A stretch of DNA of 64,000 nt. Source: Cedecea colo (GTDB taxonomy: Bacteria; Pseudomonadota; Gammaproteobacteria; Enterobacterales; Enterobacteriaceae). Position numbers and translations under genes: made by a program. This document shows, in pieces, positions 1 through 9,190 of the stretch. The stretch is taken from the NCBI RefSeq assembly GCF_011808225.1, contig NZ_SOYS01000012.1:59132-123131 (forward strand), written 5' to 3'. The notes under the pieces are model-generated. The model saw only the letters and a list, made by a program, of their open reading frames with translations. It was not told the origin of the DNA and did no database searches. Position 1 is the stretch's first letter, and every line of letters starts with the position of its first letter.

Positions 1-1
1 G

Positions 2-325
2 TGTCTGGTCGACAGCGAATTGCGTCGGCTAACCCGCGACATTCACGCGCAGGGTAAACCGATTGGCTTTATGTGTATTGCGCCGGCCATGTTGCCAAAA
101 ATTCTGGATATGCCGGTGCGCCTGACAATTGGTACAGACATCGACATTGCTGAAATACTCGAAGAGATGGGCGCGGAACATATTCCCTGTCCGGTGAACG
201 ATATCGTAGTCGATGAAGAGCATAAGGTGGTCACTACGCCGGCTTACATGCTCGCCACTCGTATTGATGAAGCCGCTAGCGGTATAGAGAAACTGGTAGC
301 GCGCGTACTGGATCTCAGCGCATGA
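2..325 (+). CDS. elbB: Glyoxalase ElbB, 3' part
   Basis: Only the C-terminal ~107 residues are in the window; the reading frame is open to the left edge. The residues match the second half of ElbB, a DJ-1/PfpI-superfamily protein described as an isoprenoid-biosynthesis-linked glyoxalase. Visible family features are the [13 protein letters not shown] stretch and the ending [13 protein letters not shown] segment ([23 protein letters not shown]). The stop codon overlaps the mtgA start in ATGA, so the two genes are probably translationally coupled, as in E. coli. The catalytic Cys region upstream is not in view. Confidence 0.93.
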   Translation, partial: CLVDSELRRLTRDIHAQGKPIGFMCIAPAMLPKILDMPVRLTIGTDIDIAEILEEMGAEHIPCPVNDIVVDEEHKVVTTPAYMLATRIDEAASGIEKLVARVLDLSA

Positions 326-1050
326 AGAAAGGGCGTTTTGCGCTGCTGACAGGGATTAAGCGCTGGGTTTTACGGATAATATTGACCGTTGTAGGGCTAT
401 GGATAGCCGGCATTATTCTGTTTAGCTTTCTTCCGGTGCCGTTTTCAGCGGTGATGGCCGAGCGGCAGCTAAGCGCCTGGCTGACGGGCGATTTTGGCTA
501 CGTAGCGCATTCGGGCTGGGTAAGCATGGATGAGATTTCCCCGTGGATGCCGCTTGCGGTGATTGCCGCCGAGGACCAGAAGTTCCCTGAACATTGGGGG
601 TTCGATATGGCCTCTATCGAAAAAGCGATCTCCCACAACGAGCGCAACGAGAATCGCATTCGCGGCGCTTCCACGCTATCGCAGCAAACGGCCAAAAATC
701 TCTTTTTATGGGATGGACGAAGCTGGGTGCGCAAAGGCCTGGAAGCCGGGCTTACGCTCGGGATGGAGGCAGTGTGGACGAAGCGCCGTATTCTGACCGT
801 TTATCTGAATATCGCTGAGTTTGGCGAAGGCACGTTTGGCGTCGAAGCGGCGGCGCAACGTTATTTTCATAAGCCAGCAAGCCGTTTGACGGCGGCAGAA
901 GCCGCATTGCTTGCCGCAGTGCTGCCCAATCCAGTTCGTTTTAAAGCGAATGCGCCATCAGGCTACGTGCAGCGGCGACAGCAGTGGATCCTGCGGCAAA
1001 TGCGCCAGCTCGGCGGCGAAGGTTTTCTGTTCCGGCACCAGCTGCGTTAG
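322..1050 (+). CDS. mtgA: Monofunctional peptidoglycan glycosyltransferase MtgA
   Basis: Polymerises lipid II into glycan strands at the inner membrane without a transpeptidase domain. The 242-residue protein has one N-terminal membrane helix (about residues 15-38) and a GT51 domain. GT51 motifs are visible: [12 protein letters not shown] with the catalytic Glu at residue 84, [16 protein letters not shown], and the [15 protein letters not shown] segment. Length equals the E. coli protein. It overlaps the elbB stop by four bases. Confidence 0.97.
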   Translation: MKKGRFALLTGIKRWVLRIILTVVGLWIAGIILFSFLPVPFSAVMAERQLSAWLTGDFGYVAHSGWVSMDEISPWMPLAVIAAEDQKFPEHWGFDMASIEKAISHNERNENRIRGASTLSQQTAKNLFLWDGRSWVRKGLEAGLTLGMEAVWTKRRILTVYLNIAEFGEGTFGVEAAAQRYFHKPASRLTAAEAALLAAVLPNPVRFKANAPSGYVQRRQQWILRQMRQLGGEGFLFRHQLR

Positions 1051-1097
1051 ACGCCTGACTGGCGCATTTGCCTGGTATGCCGGTATTCCTGCTGCCC

Positions 1098-1697
1098 TTA
1101 ATCCAGGCCTTCTGCTTCTGATAAGACGGCTTTGCTAAGCAGCGGATCCTGAATAAACCGCTGCCACTGCCGCGCCTGTTTGCGCCTGCAAAACCAGCCG
1201 GACCAGGTTGCCAGCGGCAGCAGGGCTGCTTCTCCAATATTATCCACCACGACCGGGACGACCCTGGATTCGCTGACGCGCTGGCACAGAATGTTCTGCG
1301 CCTTGAGGTTCATCGTGACAATGCGGTTGTTGGTCAGCCACGCTCTTAGCTCGTCCAGCACCGCTCGCAGAGCGCGGCCGTTGCCGTTTTCAAGACACTG
1401 GTGCGCAAAGGCGGTTAGCGAAACGGAGTTGCTGCCGTCGTAGTCCTTCACTATATCGTAAAGGTAGCCCGTTCCCAGACTGGTGCTAACCGTGCCGTGG
1501 TAAGCCGGTAACCCTGACCAGTCTTTCAGACGGCGGGAAAGATGAGCGTAATAGCCAAGCTCGCGCTTTAACTCTTTGGCCCCGCTGCTGTCCTGGTTAT
1601 AGACGATTTTAATGCATAAATTCGGATTATCCGGGTGAGCGTAGCATTTTCGGTGGCGACCGGTACCGAGCAGCGTTGTGTTAGAAAGCGAAATCAT
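1098..1697 (-). CDS. yrbL: YrbL family protein (PhoP-regulatory-network kinase-like)
   Basis: Matches the YrbL family, known in E. coli as a PhoP-regulated gene; biochemical role is not established. The conserved start of the family (LGTGRHRKCYAHP) and the kinase-like NRIVTMNLKAQNILC catalytic-loop-like segment are visible. I start at the Met at 1697 rather than the longer frame at 1748, because MISLSNTTLLGTGRHRKCY aligns with the E. coli N-terminus. It faces mtgA (convergent, 47 bp apart). A PmrA-box-like repeat lies about 110-125 bp upstream. Confidence 0.9.
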   Translation of the reverse strand: MISLSNTTLLGTGRHRKCYAHPDNPNLCIKIVYNQDSSGAKELKRELGYYAHLSRRLKDWSGLPAYHGTVSTSLGTGYLYDIVKDYDGSNSVSLTAFAHQCLENGNGRALRAVLDELRAWLTNNRIVTMNLKAQNILCQRVSESRVVPVVVDNIGEAALLPLATWSGWFCRRKQARQWQRFIQDPLLSKAVLSEAEGLD

Positions 1698-2056
1698 AGC
1701 GCTCTTCCTGATCCTCATTCTTTGCGGAGTTATTACTGATGATTTCAAGTCTACAGAGCGAACTTCAATGACGGTAAAACGAGCAGGCGATTCAGGGCTG
1801 TCATTCTTAAGAAAACCTTAAGAAAGCGCTAAAAGCTAAAAATTTATCGCACGCAAAGCCAGGAATAATTTTTTTGTGCGATCTGCCACGGCATGCTTTG
1901 ACGCACGGGAAGCGCCGAATGAGGGAAGCGGGGCGATTTTTACCGCAGGTTGACGGCGGCTGTGAAAAGCGTTAACCGGCTTTCTGGTGGTATGTATGAC
2001 AGAGGGTTGCTAAGCGCCGGGCTGCGCTGGCGGAAAAGAGCGCGTGGGGAAAAAGA
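1698..2056. other. Intergenic region yrbL-npr
   Basis: About 360 bases between the yrbL start and the npr stop. It holds the PmrA-box-like repeat described separately and an AT-rich stretch at about 1830-1880 that could carry the yrbL promoter. A plus-strand frame running through 1950-2528 is antisense to npr/rapZ and is not supported as a gene. Confidence 0.6.
1806..1822 (-). promoter_or_regulatory. PmrA (BasR) box-like direct repeat upstream of yrbL
   Basis: Read on the minus strand the site is CTTAAG-GTTTT-CTTAAG: two perfect hexamers with a 5-bp spacer, the arrangement known for PmrA/BasR binding sites (YTTAAK-N5-YTTAAK). It lies about 110-125 bp upstream of the yrbL start. That yrbL is PhoP-linked in E. 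coli makes control by PhoP/PmrA plausible. I see no clear PhoP box (GTTTA repeats). Confidence 0.55.
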
Positions 2057-2329
2057 TCAGTCTTCGTCAAAACCGGCGTTGAACAGCGCGATAACCGCTG
2101 CCAGCGCCTGCTCTTCCTGCGGACCGGTGACTTCAATTTCAATCTGCCCGCCTTTGGCCGAATCCAGCATCAGCAGGGCGATAACGCTGCTGGCTTCGGC
2201 TTCGGTTCCCGCTTCATTCCGCAGCATCACTTCTGCATCAAAGCTCTGCACCAGCTCAAACAGTTTCATCGCCGGACGCGCGTGCATGCCCAGCTTATTG
2301 GTGATTTCAACGGTATGTTTTACGGTCAT
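2057..2329 (-). CDS. ptsO: Phosphocarrier NPr of the nitrogen PTS
   Basis: HPr-like phosphocarrier (NPr) of PTSNtr, passing phosphate from EI-Ntr (PtsP) to EIIA-Ntr (PtsN) on a histidine. The 90-residue protein carries the HPr active-site motif GMHARPA with His16 as the phospho-acceptor and the conserved [14 protein letters not shown] serine loop. It overlaps the rapZ stop by 4 bp and is the last gene of the rpoN-hpf-ptsN-rapZ-npr operon. Confidence 0.97.
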   Translation of the reverse strand: MTVKHTVEITNKLGMHARPAMKLFELVQSFDAEVMLRNEAGTEAEASSVIALLMLDSAKGGQIEIEVTGPQEEQALAAVIALFNAGFDED

Positions 2330-3180
2330 GTTTTACGTTTTTCCAGCGTACGGTGGCGAGACTGAACGTTCTTACCGCGCGAGCGGAAATAGTCGGCCAG
2401 CTGCTCGGCAATATAAACCGAACGGTGTTTACCGCCGGTGCAGCCGATGGCGACGGTCAGGTAGCTACGATTGTTGGTTTCCAGCATCGGCAACCATAGC
2501 TCAAGGTAGCTGCGAGTCTGGTAGATAAAGTTATGGACTTCCGTATGCCTGTCGAGGAACGCGGCGACAGGGCGATCCAGACCGGTCATTGGACGCAGTT
2601 TAGGGTCCCAGTGCGGGTTCGGCAGGAAGCGCACGTCAAACACGTAATCGGCGTCAATCGGAATACCGTGCTTAAAGCCGAAGGACTCAAAGACCATCGT
2701 CAGCTCACGCTCGCGTTTGCCCAGCAGGCGTGTGCGCAGCATTTCCGCCAGCTCGTGCACCGACATTTCCGAGGTATCGATGATCAGATCGGCTCGGGAC
2801 TTTAGCGGCTCAAGCAGATCGCTCTCTTCGTCGATGGCGCTTTCCAGCGATAAATTTTTGCTGGAAAGAGGATGCAGGCGGCGGGTGTCGCTATAGCGTC
2901 GGATCAGCGTGTTGCGATCCGCATCAAGGAAAAGAAGCTGCGGGGAGAAAGCATCAGGCAGATTTGTCATTGCCTGTTCGAAGATCTCCGGGTTTTCCGG
3001 CATGTTACGCACGTCGATACTGACCGCCGCAGATATTTGCCGCTCGGCGAGGGTTTTTGCCAGATCCGGCAGCAGCACTACCGGCAGGTTATCCACGCAG
3101 TAGAACCCCATATCTTCCAGTGCACGCAAGGCTACAGACTTCCCTGAACCAGAGCGGCCGCTGACTATCATCAGCACCAT
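2326..3180 (-). CDS. rapZ: RNase adapter protein RapZ
   Basis: RapZ binds the sRNA GlmZ and presents it to RNase E, coupling glucosamine-6-phosphate levels to glmS expression. The 284-residue protein matches the family in length. Visible features are the N-terminal P-loop [14 protein letters not shown] (about residues 8-21), a Walker-B-like [15 protein letters not shown], and the C-terminal RNA-binding/sensing domain containing [17 protein letters not shown] and the Arg/Lys-rich tail ([18 protein letters not shown]). Confidence 0.97.
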   Translation of the reverse strand: MVLMIVSGRSGSGKSVALRALEDMGFYCVDNLPVVLLPDLAKTLAERQISAAVSIDVRNMPENPEIFEQAMTNLPDAFSPQLLFLDADRNTLIRRYSDTRRLHPLSSKNLSLESAIDEESDLLEPLKSRADLIIDTSEMSVHELAEMLRTRLLGKRERELTMVFESFGFKHGIPIDADYVFDVRFLPNPHWDPKLRPMTGLDRPVAAFLDRHTEVHNFIYQTRSYLELWLPMLETNNRSYLTVAIGCTGGKHRSVYIAEQLADYFRSRGKNVQSRHRTLEKRKT

Positions 3181-3233
3181 GTCATCTTTCCCCCGACATC
3201 TCAGGCTGTGGCATGCGCGATGCCACAGCCAGA

Positions 3234-3725
3234 TTATTCACTTTCACTACCGTTTTCAGTATTGGTAATGATCTGATAAAGCTCTTCGTCGCTGCTCGCC
3301 GCACGCAGCCGGCGGCATATCGTTTTGTCCGCCAGGCGCTTTGCCACCAGGGACAGGGTATGCAAATGTGTTTTGGTCTGATCGGCAGGCACCAGCAAAG
3401 CAAACAGCAGGTCGACAGGCTGGTTATCAATCGCATCGAAAGCGATAGGCGTTTCCAGCTGAATGAAGACCCCAACGGCGCGCAGGGTATCTTCTTCAAG
3501 CTTCCCGTGTGGAATGGCGATGCCATTACCAATACCGGTGCTCCCCATGCGTTCACGCGTCAGCACCGCTTCAAAAACGATTTGTGACGGCAGGCCAAGC
3601 TGCTTTGCCGCCAGCTCGCTGACGATTTCCAGCGCGCGTTTTTTGCTCTGGCAGTGAACGCCACTTCGGGTACATTCCTGGTTAAGGACATTACTAAGCT
3701 GTAGAACGGAATCGTTGTTCATCAT
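3234..3725 (-). CDS. ptsN: PTS IIA-like nitrogen regulatory protein PtsN
   Basis: EIIA-Ntr, terminal phospho-acceptor of PTSNtr; in E. coli it modulates K+ transport (TrkA, KdpD) and envelope functions. The active-site His is at residue 73 in [14 protein letters not shown]. Start chosen at 3725, which gives 163 residues as in E. coli and aligns [11 protein letters not shown] with the E. coli N-terminus. An AGGTGA-type ribosome-binding site lies just upstream. The longer frame to 3776 adds 17 unrelated residues. Confidence 0.96.
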   Translation of the reverse strand: MMNNDSVLQLSNVLNQECTRSGVHCQSKKRALEIVSELAAKQLGLPSQIVFEAVLTRERMGSTGIGNGIAIPHGKLEEDTLRAVGVFIQLETPIAFDAIDNQPVDLLFALLVPADQTKTHLHTLSLVAKRLADKTICRRLRAASSDEELYQIITNTENGSESE

Positions 3726-3810
3726 AAGTTCACCTAAGCATCCTGTTATGCTAACGGCCCGTTGACCTTGGGACAACGAGCCGTCGAGGCGTAAACAGAT
3801 ACCTGGATTA

Positions 3811-4098
3811 TCAATGTTGTTTTAGTTTATCTTTATGTTTAGTTAACTGGCGAGCCAGTTTATCGATGAGGCCGTCAATGGCCGCGTACATGTCCTGGCC
3901 TTCGGCACTGGCATGTAATTCGCCCCCGTTCACATGCAGCGTAGCATCCGCAAGGTGGGTAACTTTTTCCACTTTTAACACAATGTAGACCTGATTAATG
4001 CGTTCGAAGTACTGCTCCAGTTTGGCAAACTTCGCATTCACAAAATCGCGCAGTGCGTCCGTGATCTCGACGTTTTGTCCCGTAATGTTGAGCTGCAT
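3811..4098 (-). CDS. hpf: Ribosome hibernation-promoting factor HPF
   Basis: Short HPF of the YfiA/HPF family (95 residues, beta-alpha-beta-beta-beta-alpha fold). With RMF it converts 70S ribosomes into inactive 100S dimers in stationary phase. The sequence is nearly identical to E. coli HPF, ending in LARQLTKHKDKLKQH. The start at 4098 (MQLNITG) is the family start; the longer frame to 4182 would run into the end of rpoN. It lies 22 bp downstream of rpoN. Confidence 0.97.
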   Translation of the reverse strand: MQLNITGQNVEITDALRDFVNAKFAKLEQYFERINQVYIVLKVEKVTHLADATLHVNGGELHASAEGQDMYAAIDGLIDKLARQLTKHKDKLKQH

Positions 4099-4120
4099 AG
4101 TGTCTTCCTTATCAGTTGAG

Positions 4121-5554
4121 TCAGACCAGCTGCTTACGCTGATTTGACGGTGGTATGGATAAAGACTCTCGGTACTTCGCAACGGTGCGGCGTGCCACCA
4201 TGATGCCCTGATCTGACAGCATAGTCGTTAACTTGCTGTCGCTAAGAGGTTTCACCGGGTTTTCCGCAGCAATTAATTTCTTCACCAGCGCACGTATTGC
4301 CGTAGAAGAGGCTTCGCCACCGCTCTCGGTATTCACGTGGCTTGAGAAGAAATATTTCAGTTCAAAAATGCCCCGCGGGCTATGCAGATATTTCTGAGTC
4401 GTCACGCGTGAAATGGTGGATTCGTGCATTTCCACCGCCTGCGCAATGTCTGCCAGCACCATCGGCTTCATATGTTCTGCGCCGTGCTCAAAAAAACCTT
4501 GCTGCTGTTCGACGATGCAGCGACTGACGCGCAGCAGCGTATCGTTGCGGCTTTCCAGGCTTTTAATCAGCCATTTCGCATCCTGCAGATTGCTGCGGAT
4601 ATACTGCGAATCGCTGTCGCTTCTACTGCTGGTGCCGAGCGCGGCATACTGCTGATTTATTTTCAGGCGTGGAATGCTATCTGAATTGAGCTCAACGGTC
4701 CATTGTCCCTGGGCTTTACGCACCAGCACATCCGGGATCACATATTCAGGTTCACCGGTTTGAATGGACTGTCCGGGACGAGGATCCAAAGACTGGATCA
4801 GGCACATCGCCTCTTTCAGCACGTCTTCTTTCAGACGCGTGACGCGCATCAGGCTACGAAAGTCGTGATTGGCAAGCAGATCCAGATGTTCGCTGACAAT
4901 CAGGCGCGCTTCGTTCAGCCACGGCGTCTCTTTAGCGTATTGGGAAAGCTGAATCAAAAGACAGTCGCGCAGATCGCGTGCCGCCACGCCAACGGGATCA
5001 AAACGCTGTACGCGTTTGAGCACCGCTTCCACTTCATCAAGGCTCACCTCGTCGTTGCCCATGCTTTCCAGAATTTCTTCAAGCGTGACGGTGAGATAGC
5101 CGGTTTCATCAACGGCATCAACGATGGAGGTGGCAATGGCGGTGTCGGTGTCGGTAAAAGGAGTCAGGTCTACCTGCCACATCAGATAGTCCTGAAGTGA
5201 CTGGGTGGTTTCGCCCTGATAAACGGGAAGCTCGTCGTCGATGTAATCAGTACCGGTGCCGGAAGGGGTGCCTGCGGTGTAAATTTCATCCCAGCTTGCA
5301 TCCAGCGGAAGCTCGTCAGGCATCTCTTTTTGCTCAAGCGCCTCCCGGGTATCCAGCGCTTCGTTTTCGCGGGTTTCCTGAGTGTCGATCTCTTCATGCA
5401 GCTCGGTTTGCTCAAGCAGTGGATTGCTTTCCAGCGCCTGCTGAAGCTCCTGCTGTAACTCCAGCGTCGACAGCTGCAGCAGACGGATGGCCTGTTGCAG
5501 TTGCGGAGTCATAGCAAGTTGTTGGCTAAGCCGAAGTTGCAAACCTTGCTTCAT
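4121..5554 (-). CDS. rpoN: RNA polymerase sigma-54 factor RpoN
   Basis: Sigma factor for nitrogen and many stress promoters, needing AAA+ activators. 477 residues as in E. coli when started at [19 protein letters not shown] (5554); the longer frame adds 12 non-conserved residues. Region I is Gln/Leu-rich (residues 1-50), followed by an acidic linker, the core-binding domain, the HTH, and the RpoN box [10 protein letters not shown] near the C-terminus, which contacts the -24 element. Its neighbours ptsN and npr are the usual sigma-54-linked PTSNtr genes. Confidence 0.98.
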   Translation of the reverse strand: MKQGLQLRLSQQLAMTPQLQQAIRLLQLSTLELQQELQQALESNPLLEQTELHEEIDTQETRENEALDTREALEQKEMPDELPLDASWDEIYTAGTPSGTGTDYIDDELPVYQGETTQSLQDYLMWQVDLTPFTDTDTAIATSIVDAVDETGYLTVTLEEILESMGNDEVSLDEVEAVLKRVQRFDPVGVAARDLRDCLLIQLSQYAKETPWLNEARLIVSEHLDLLANHDFRSLMRVTRLKEDVLKEAMCLIQSLDPRPGQSIQTGEPEYVIPDVLVRKAQGQWTVELNSDSIPRLKINQQYAALGTSSRSDSDSQYIRSNLQDAKWLIKSLESRNDTLLRVSRCIVEQQQGFFEHGAEHMKPMVLADIAQAVEMHESTISRVTTQKYLHSPRGIFELKYFFSSHVNTESGGEASSTAIRALVKKLIAAENPVKPLSDSKLTTMLSDQGIMVARRTVAKYRESLSIPPSNQRKQLV

Positions 5555-5780
5555 ATTCAGAGCGAACTTCCTCAGATATATACTCGCCATACTTCAAGCT
5601 GCAGGGGCGCTGGCTGCACTCTCACCGGTCACTTACTTAAGTAAGCGGCCGGGATTACTTCCCTTTCCAGGGGCCGCTGTGTGCAGCGTTCAAAATTGCT
5701 TACGCAGATTTTGTCATTCTCTTGCCGCCTGGCTGCAACTTGGATTAGTTAGAGTATTCGTATTTATACTGCCTACCCTA

Positions 5781-6506
5781 TCAGAGTCTGAACTCTTCGC
5801 CCAGATAGACGCGCTTAACTTGCTCATCTTCCAGGATTTCACCCGGCGTGCCGTGCGCGATTAAATGCCCCTGGTTGACGATATAGGCACGTTCACAAAC
5901 CGCAAGGGTTTCGCGTACGTTATGGTCCGTAATCAGCACGCCTAGCCCGCTGTCGCGTAAATGCTCGATGATCCGCTTGATGTCGATAACTGAAATGGGA
6001 TCAACGCCGGCAAAAGGTTCATCCAGCAGAATAAATTTTGGATTGGCGGCTAAAGCCCGGGCGATTTCCACACGACGGCGTTCACCGCCGGACAGCGACT
6101 GACCGAGGTTGTTACGCAAATGCTCAATGTGGAACTCTTCCATCAGTTCGTTCGCACGATCTTCACGCTGCTCTGTGCTCAGATCGTCGCGGATTTGCAG
6201 CACCGCCATCAGGTTATCAAACACGCTCAGACGACGGAAAATCGAAGCTTCCTGAGGCAGGTAGCCGATACCCCGACGCGCACGGGCGTGAAGCGGCAAT
6301 ATGCTGATATCTTCATCGTCAATGATGATGTTGCCCGCATCACGCGGCACAATGCCAACGACCATATAGAACGTCGTGGTTTTACCCGCGCCGTTGGGTC
6401 CGAGCAGGCCGACAATTTCGCCGGATTTAACGGTCAGACTAACGTCTTCCACCACACGACGGCCCTTATAGGCCTTGGCGAGGTTTTTCGCGATTAAAGT
6501 TGCCAT
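5781..6506 (-). CDS. lptB: LPS export ABC transporter ATPase LptB
   Basis: Cytoplasmic ATPase of LptB2FGC that drives lipopolysaccharide extraction from the inner membrane. Walker A is GPNGAGKTT (residues 36-44), signature [15 protein letters not shown], Walker [13 protein letters not shown] and the switch His in ITDHNVRE. 241 residues as in E. coli. Next gene upstream is lptA (6 bp gap between lptA stop and lptB start). Confidence 0.98.
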   Translation of the reverse strand: MATLIAKNLAKAYKGRRVVEDVSLTVKSGEIVGLLGPNGAGKTTTFYMVVGIVPRDAGNIIIDDEDISILPLHARARRGIGYLPQEASIFRRLSVFDNLMAVLQIRDDLSTEQREDRANELMEEFHIEHLRNNLGQSLSGGERRRVEIARALAANPKFILLDEPFAGVDPISVIDIKRIIEHLRDSGLGVLITDHNVRETLAVCERAYIVNQGHLIAHGTPGEILEDEQVKRVYLGEEFRL

Positions 6507-6512
6507 AACGAA

Positions 6513-7064
6513 TCAGTTGCTCTTTTTGGGTGCCGTTGCCTGGCCATTTTTATTCTGCAATTGTGAAGGCACCAGAATGGTGGTCACGCGCTTACCTTTC
6601 TCGCTAAAGGCCTGCATTTTTTGCTCTTTGACCAGATAAGTAATTTTGTCGCCTTTGATATTGCTGTCGAGCTGTTCCAGGAACGCATCGCCGGTCAACA
6701 CCACAAAGTCGTTCTGCAATTCATAATGCATGGTGGAGGCGTGGCCTTTTACCGGCTTGCCGCTGTCCTGCATCTGATAAAACGTGGCTGGCTTACCAAA
6801 GCCGTCGATAACCTCTTTACCCTGTTCACCGCCAGGGCGGGTCACCACGACTTTATCGGCGTTGATCTTGATGCTGCCCTGCGTAACAACAACGTTGCCG
6901 GTGAAGGTAACGACGTTGCCCTGCATATCCAGCGACTGCTGATCTGATTCAATATGAATAGGCTTCTCTGTATCACCGGTCAGCGCAAAGGCCGAAAAGC
7001 TGGCTGCCAAAAGCGTACTGGTTAATACCAGGTTACGGCTGAGATTGTTTATTCTGGATTTCAT
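6513..7064 (-). CDS. lptA: Periplasmic LPS transport protein LptA
   Basis: Forms the periplasmic beta-jellyroll bridge that carries LPS from LptC to LptD. Signal peptide at the N-terminus with the hydrophobic LVLTSTLLAASFSAFA segment, then the OstA-like domain (IHIESDQQSLDMQGNVVTFTGNV). Start at 7064 (MKSRINNLS) fits the family; the frame to 7085 adds seven residues. The start lies inside the lptC coding end (about 32 bp overlap). Confidence 0.95.
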   Translation of the reverse strand: MKSRINNLSRNLVLTSTLLAASFSAFALTGDTEKPIHIESDQQSLDMQGNVVTFTGNVVVTQGSIKINADKVVVTRPGGEQGKEVIDGFGKPATFYQMQDSGKPVKGHASTMHYELQNDFVVLTGDAFLEQLDSNIKGDKITYLVKEQKMQAFSEKGKRVTTILVPSQLQNKNGQATAPKKSN

Positions 7065-7608
7065 AGGATGTTCTAACCTTTTCAATCAGCTCGGCATTTT
7101 TGCTGCGTAAGTTTCCGCGCATTTTCAGGCCGCTGGAGTTAAAGCTGGTACCGTACAGCGTCACCAAATCATCGGACGCAACATCCTGAGTGATGAGGTT
7201 AACCTGCGCATTGTCTGTGGTAATTTTGCGTAGCTGCGAATCGGGAGTCAGAGCTGTGAGAACAACGTTCCCATACAGATACAGCATGCGATCATTAGTT
7301 AGTTTGGCGCGATCTGCCCGTAATGACCAGGTCGCAACTTTATTTTCATCGTACTGCGTCATTACCGGGTTGGTGAACCACGAAATGGCCGCTTCAGAAA
7401 AATATTCAACGTGTTCTGCCACCAGACGATAATTCAACGCTCCTTGCGGGTCATAGACTATCGTCGTGGAATGTTCGCTTTTATAGGTTGGCTCGTTATT
7501 GTTCACGGAGACCGGCGCAACGATGTCTTTATCGGCCAGGTTTATGCCGATCAGCACCAGTGCTGCAAGCGACAGCAGGATGATAAACCAACGCCTTGTT
7601 TTACTCAT
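7033..7608 (-). CDS. lptC: LPS export protein LptC
   Basis: Inner-membrane anchored component of the Lpt bridge that receives LPS from LptFG and hands it to LptA. One N-terminal membrane helix (about residues 6-23), then a periplasmic OstA-like beta-jellyroll. 191 residues as in E. coli. Start overlaps the kdsC stop in ATGA. Confidence 0.97.
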   Translation of the reverse strand: MSKTRRWFIILLSLAALVLIGINLADKDIVAPVSVNNNEPTYKSEHSTTIVYDPQGALNYRLVAEHVEYFSEAAISWFTNPVMTQYDENKVATWSLRADRAKLTNDRMLYLYGNVVLTALTPDSQLRKITTDNAQVNLITQDVASDDLVTLYGTSFNSSGLKMRGNLRSKNAELIEKVRTSYEIQNKQSQP

Positions 7609-8171
7609 ATGGATAGCCCTTTGGCCTCATCAAGCTTTCCTTGCGCCAGTAATAACAGGTCACAGACTTCGCGTACGGCGCCGCGTCCGCCGTTGATGCG
7701 GGTAACGTAATCCGCACGCGGCGTCAGCAGCGGATGCGCATCGGCAACGGCGACGCCGAGCCCGCACTCCGCCATCACCGGCCAGTCGATAAGGTCGTCA
7801 CCGACATACGCTACCTGTTCTGGCCGCAGGGCGAGTTTATGCAGCAGATCGCGAAAAGCCAGCAGCTTATCCGATTGGCCCTGATAAAGATGGCTGATGC
7901 CTAACGTTGCACAGCGGTCTTCGAGCAGCTTTGCCTTGCGACCGGTAATAATAGCGATTTCAATTCCGGAGGTGAGGGCGCAACGAATACCGTAGCCGTC
8001 ACGCACGTTAAAAGCCTTCAGTTCTTCGCCGCTGTTGCCCATATAGATCAGGCCGTCTGACATAACGCCGTCGACATCCAGAATAAGCAGGCGCACGTTT
8101 GCTGCCCGCGCCATCACGCGCGCGCTCACGGGCCCATAGCAGGTATCGAGCGGCGCTTCATGGTTACTCAT
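7605..8171 (-). CDS. kdsC: Kdo-8-phosphate phosphatase KdsC
   Basis: HAD-superfamily phosphatase making free Kdo from Kdo-8-phosphate for the LPS inner core. The HAD motif I LLILDVDGVMSDG is visible with the nucleophile and acid/base Asp pair; motif II is IITGRKAKL and motif IV is VAYVGDDLIDWPVM. Starting at 8171 gives 188 residues as in E. coli; the frame to 8255 adds 28 residues that run back into kdsD. Confidence 0.96.
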   Translation of the reverse strand: MSNHEAPLDTCYGPVSARVMARAANVRLLILDVDGVMSDGLIYMGNSGEELKAFNVRDGYGIRCALTSGIEIAIITGRKAKLLEDRCATLGISHLYQGQSDKLLAFRDLLHKLALRPEQVAYVGDDLIDWPVMAECGLGVAVADAHPLLTPRADYVTRINGGRGAVREVCDLLLLAQGKLDEAKGLSI

Positions 8172-8187
8172 TAATTCTAATCCTTTG

Positions 8188-9174
8188 TTAAACCACGCCT
8201 GCGCGCAGCATGTCGTGCATATGTACCACACCGAGCAGCTGGTCGCCATCGGCAACCAGCACTGAAGTAATATGGCGTGACTGCATCAGGTTTAAAGCAT
8301 CTACCGCGAGCGTTCCTGGACGGACGCGAATACCGCCTGTGGTCATCACATCTGCAATGTTGAGGGTGTGCAAATCGACGCCCATATCAAAGACGCGGCG
8401 CAGGTCGCCATCGGTAAAGATGCCTTCGATTTTCATCAGGTCGTTACAGATAACCGTCATGCCCATATTTTTACGGGTAATTTCCAGCAACGCATCGCGC
8501 AGCGACGCCTCTTTGCTGACATGCGGGATCTCATCGCCGGTGTGCATGATATCGTTGACGCGTAATAACAGTTTACGTCCCAGCGCGCCGCCAGGATGCG
8601 AAAGCGCGAAATCCTGTTGGGTAAAGCCGCGTGCTTTCAGCAGCGCGACCGCCAGCGCATCGCCCATCACCAGCGTGGCCGTAGTGCTGGTGGTAGGGGC
8701 CAGACCCAGCGGGCAGGCTTCCTGGGGAACTTTGATGCAAAGATGGATATCGGCGGCGCGGCCCATGGCGCTTTCAGGACGGCCCGTCATACAAATCAGC
8801 GGCACCTGAAGGCGCTTAAGCACGGGAATCAGCGCCAGAATTTCGTTGGACTCGCCGGAATTGGAAATGGCGATGACCACGTCCTGCGCGGTAACCATAC
8901 CCAGATCGCCGTGGCTTGCTTCACCAGGATGAACAAAAAAGGCGGGCGTACCGGTGCTGGCAAAAGTCGCCGCCATTTTTTTACCGATATGGCCTGATTT
9001 ACCCATTCCCATGACGACAACTTTGCCTGAGCAATAGAAAATCTTTTCGCAGGCCAGGGAGAAGTCTGCATTGATGTATTGATCAAGCTGCGCCAGGCCT
9101 TCACGTTCAATATTCAGGACGTCCTTGCCTGCCTGTTGAAAGTCAAAACCCGGCTGTAAATCTACATGTGACAT
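8188..9174 (-). CDS. kdsD: Arabinose-5-phosphate isomerase KdsD
   Basis: Converts ribulose-5-phosphate to arabinose-5-phosphate, first step of Kdo synthesis. N-terminal SIS domain (VVVMGMGKSGHIGKK, ISNSGESNEIL) followed by two CBS domains (DIMHTGDEIP..., DVMTTGGIRV...). Start at 9174 (MSHVDLQPGFDFQQAGK) gives 328 residues as in E. coli; the longer frame adds 14 residues. Confidence 0.97.
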   Translation of the reverse strand: MSHVDLQPGFDFQQAGKDVLNIEREGLAQLDQYINADFSLACEKIFYCSGKVVVMGMGKSGHIGKKMAATFASTGTPAFFVHPGEASHGDLGMVTAQDVVIAISNSGESNEILALIPVLKRLQVPLICMTGRPESAMGRAADIHLCIKVPQEACPLGLAPTTSTTATLVMGDALAVALLKARGFTQQDFALSHPGGALGRKLLLRVNDIMHTGDEIPHVSKEASLRDALLEITRKNMGMTVICNDLMKIEGIFTDGDLRRVFDMGVDLHTLNIADVMTTGGIRVRPGTLAVDALNLMQSRHITSVLVADGDQLLGVVHMHDMLRAGVV

Positions 9175-9190
9175 ATTTTCCGTTTCCGCT

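Noticed and set aside
1950..2528. 192-residue plus-strand frame
   Set aside because: It is antisense to npr and rapZ, which match known proteins over their full length; Ser/Ala-rich composition is typical of a reverse-strand shadow.
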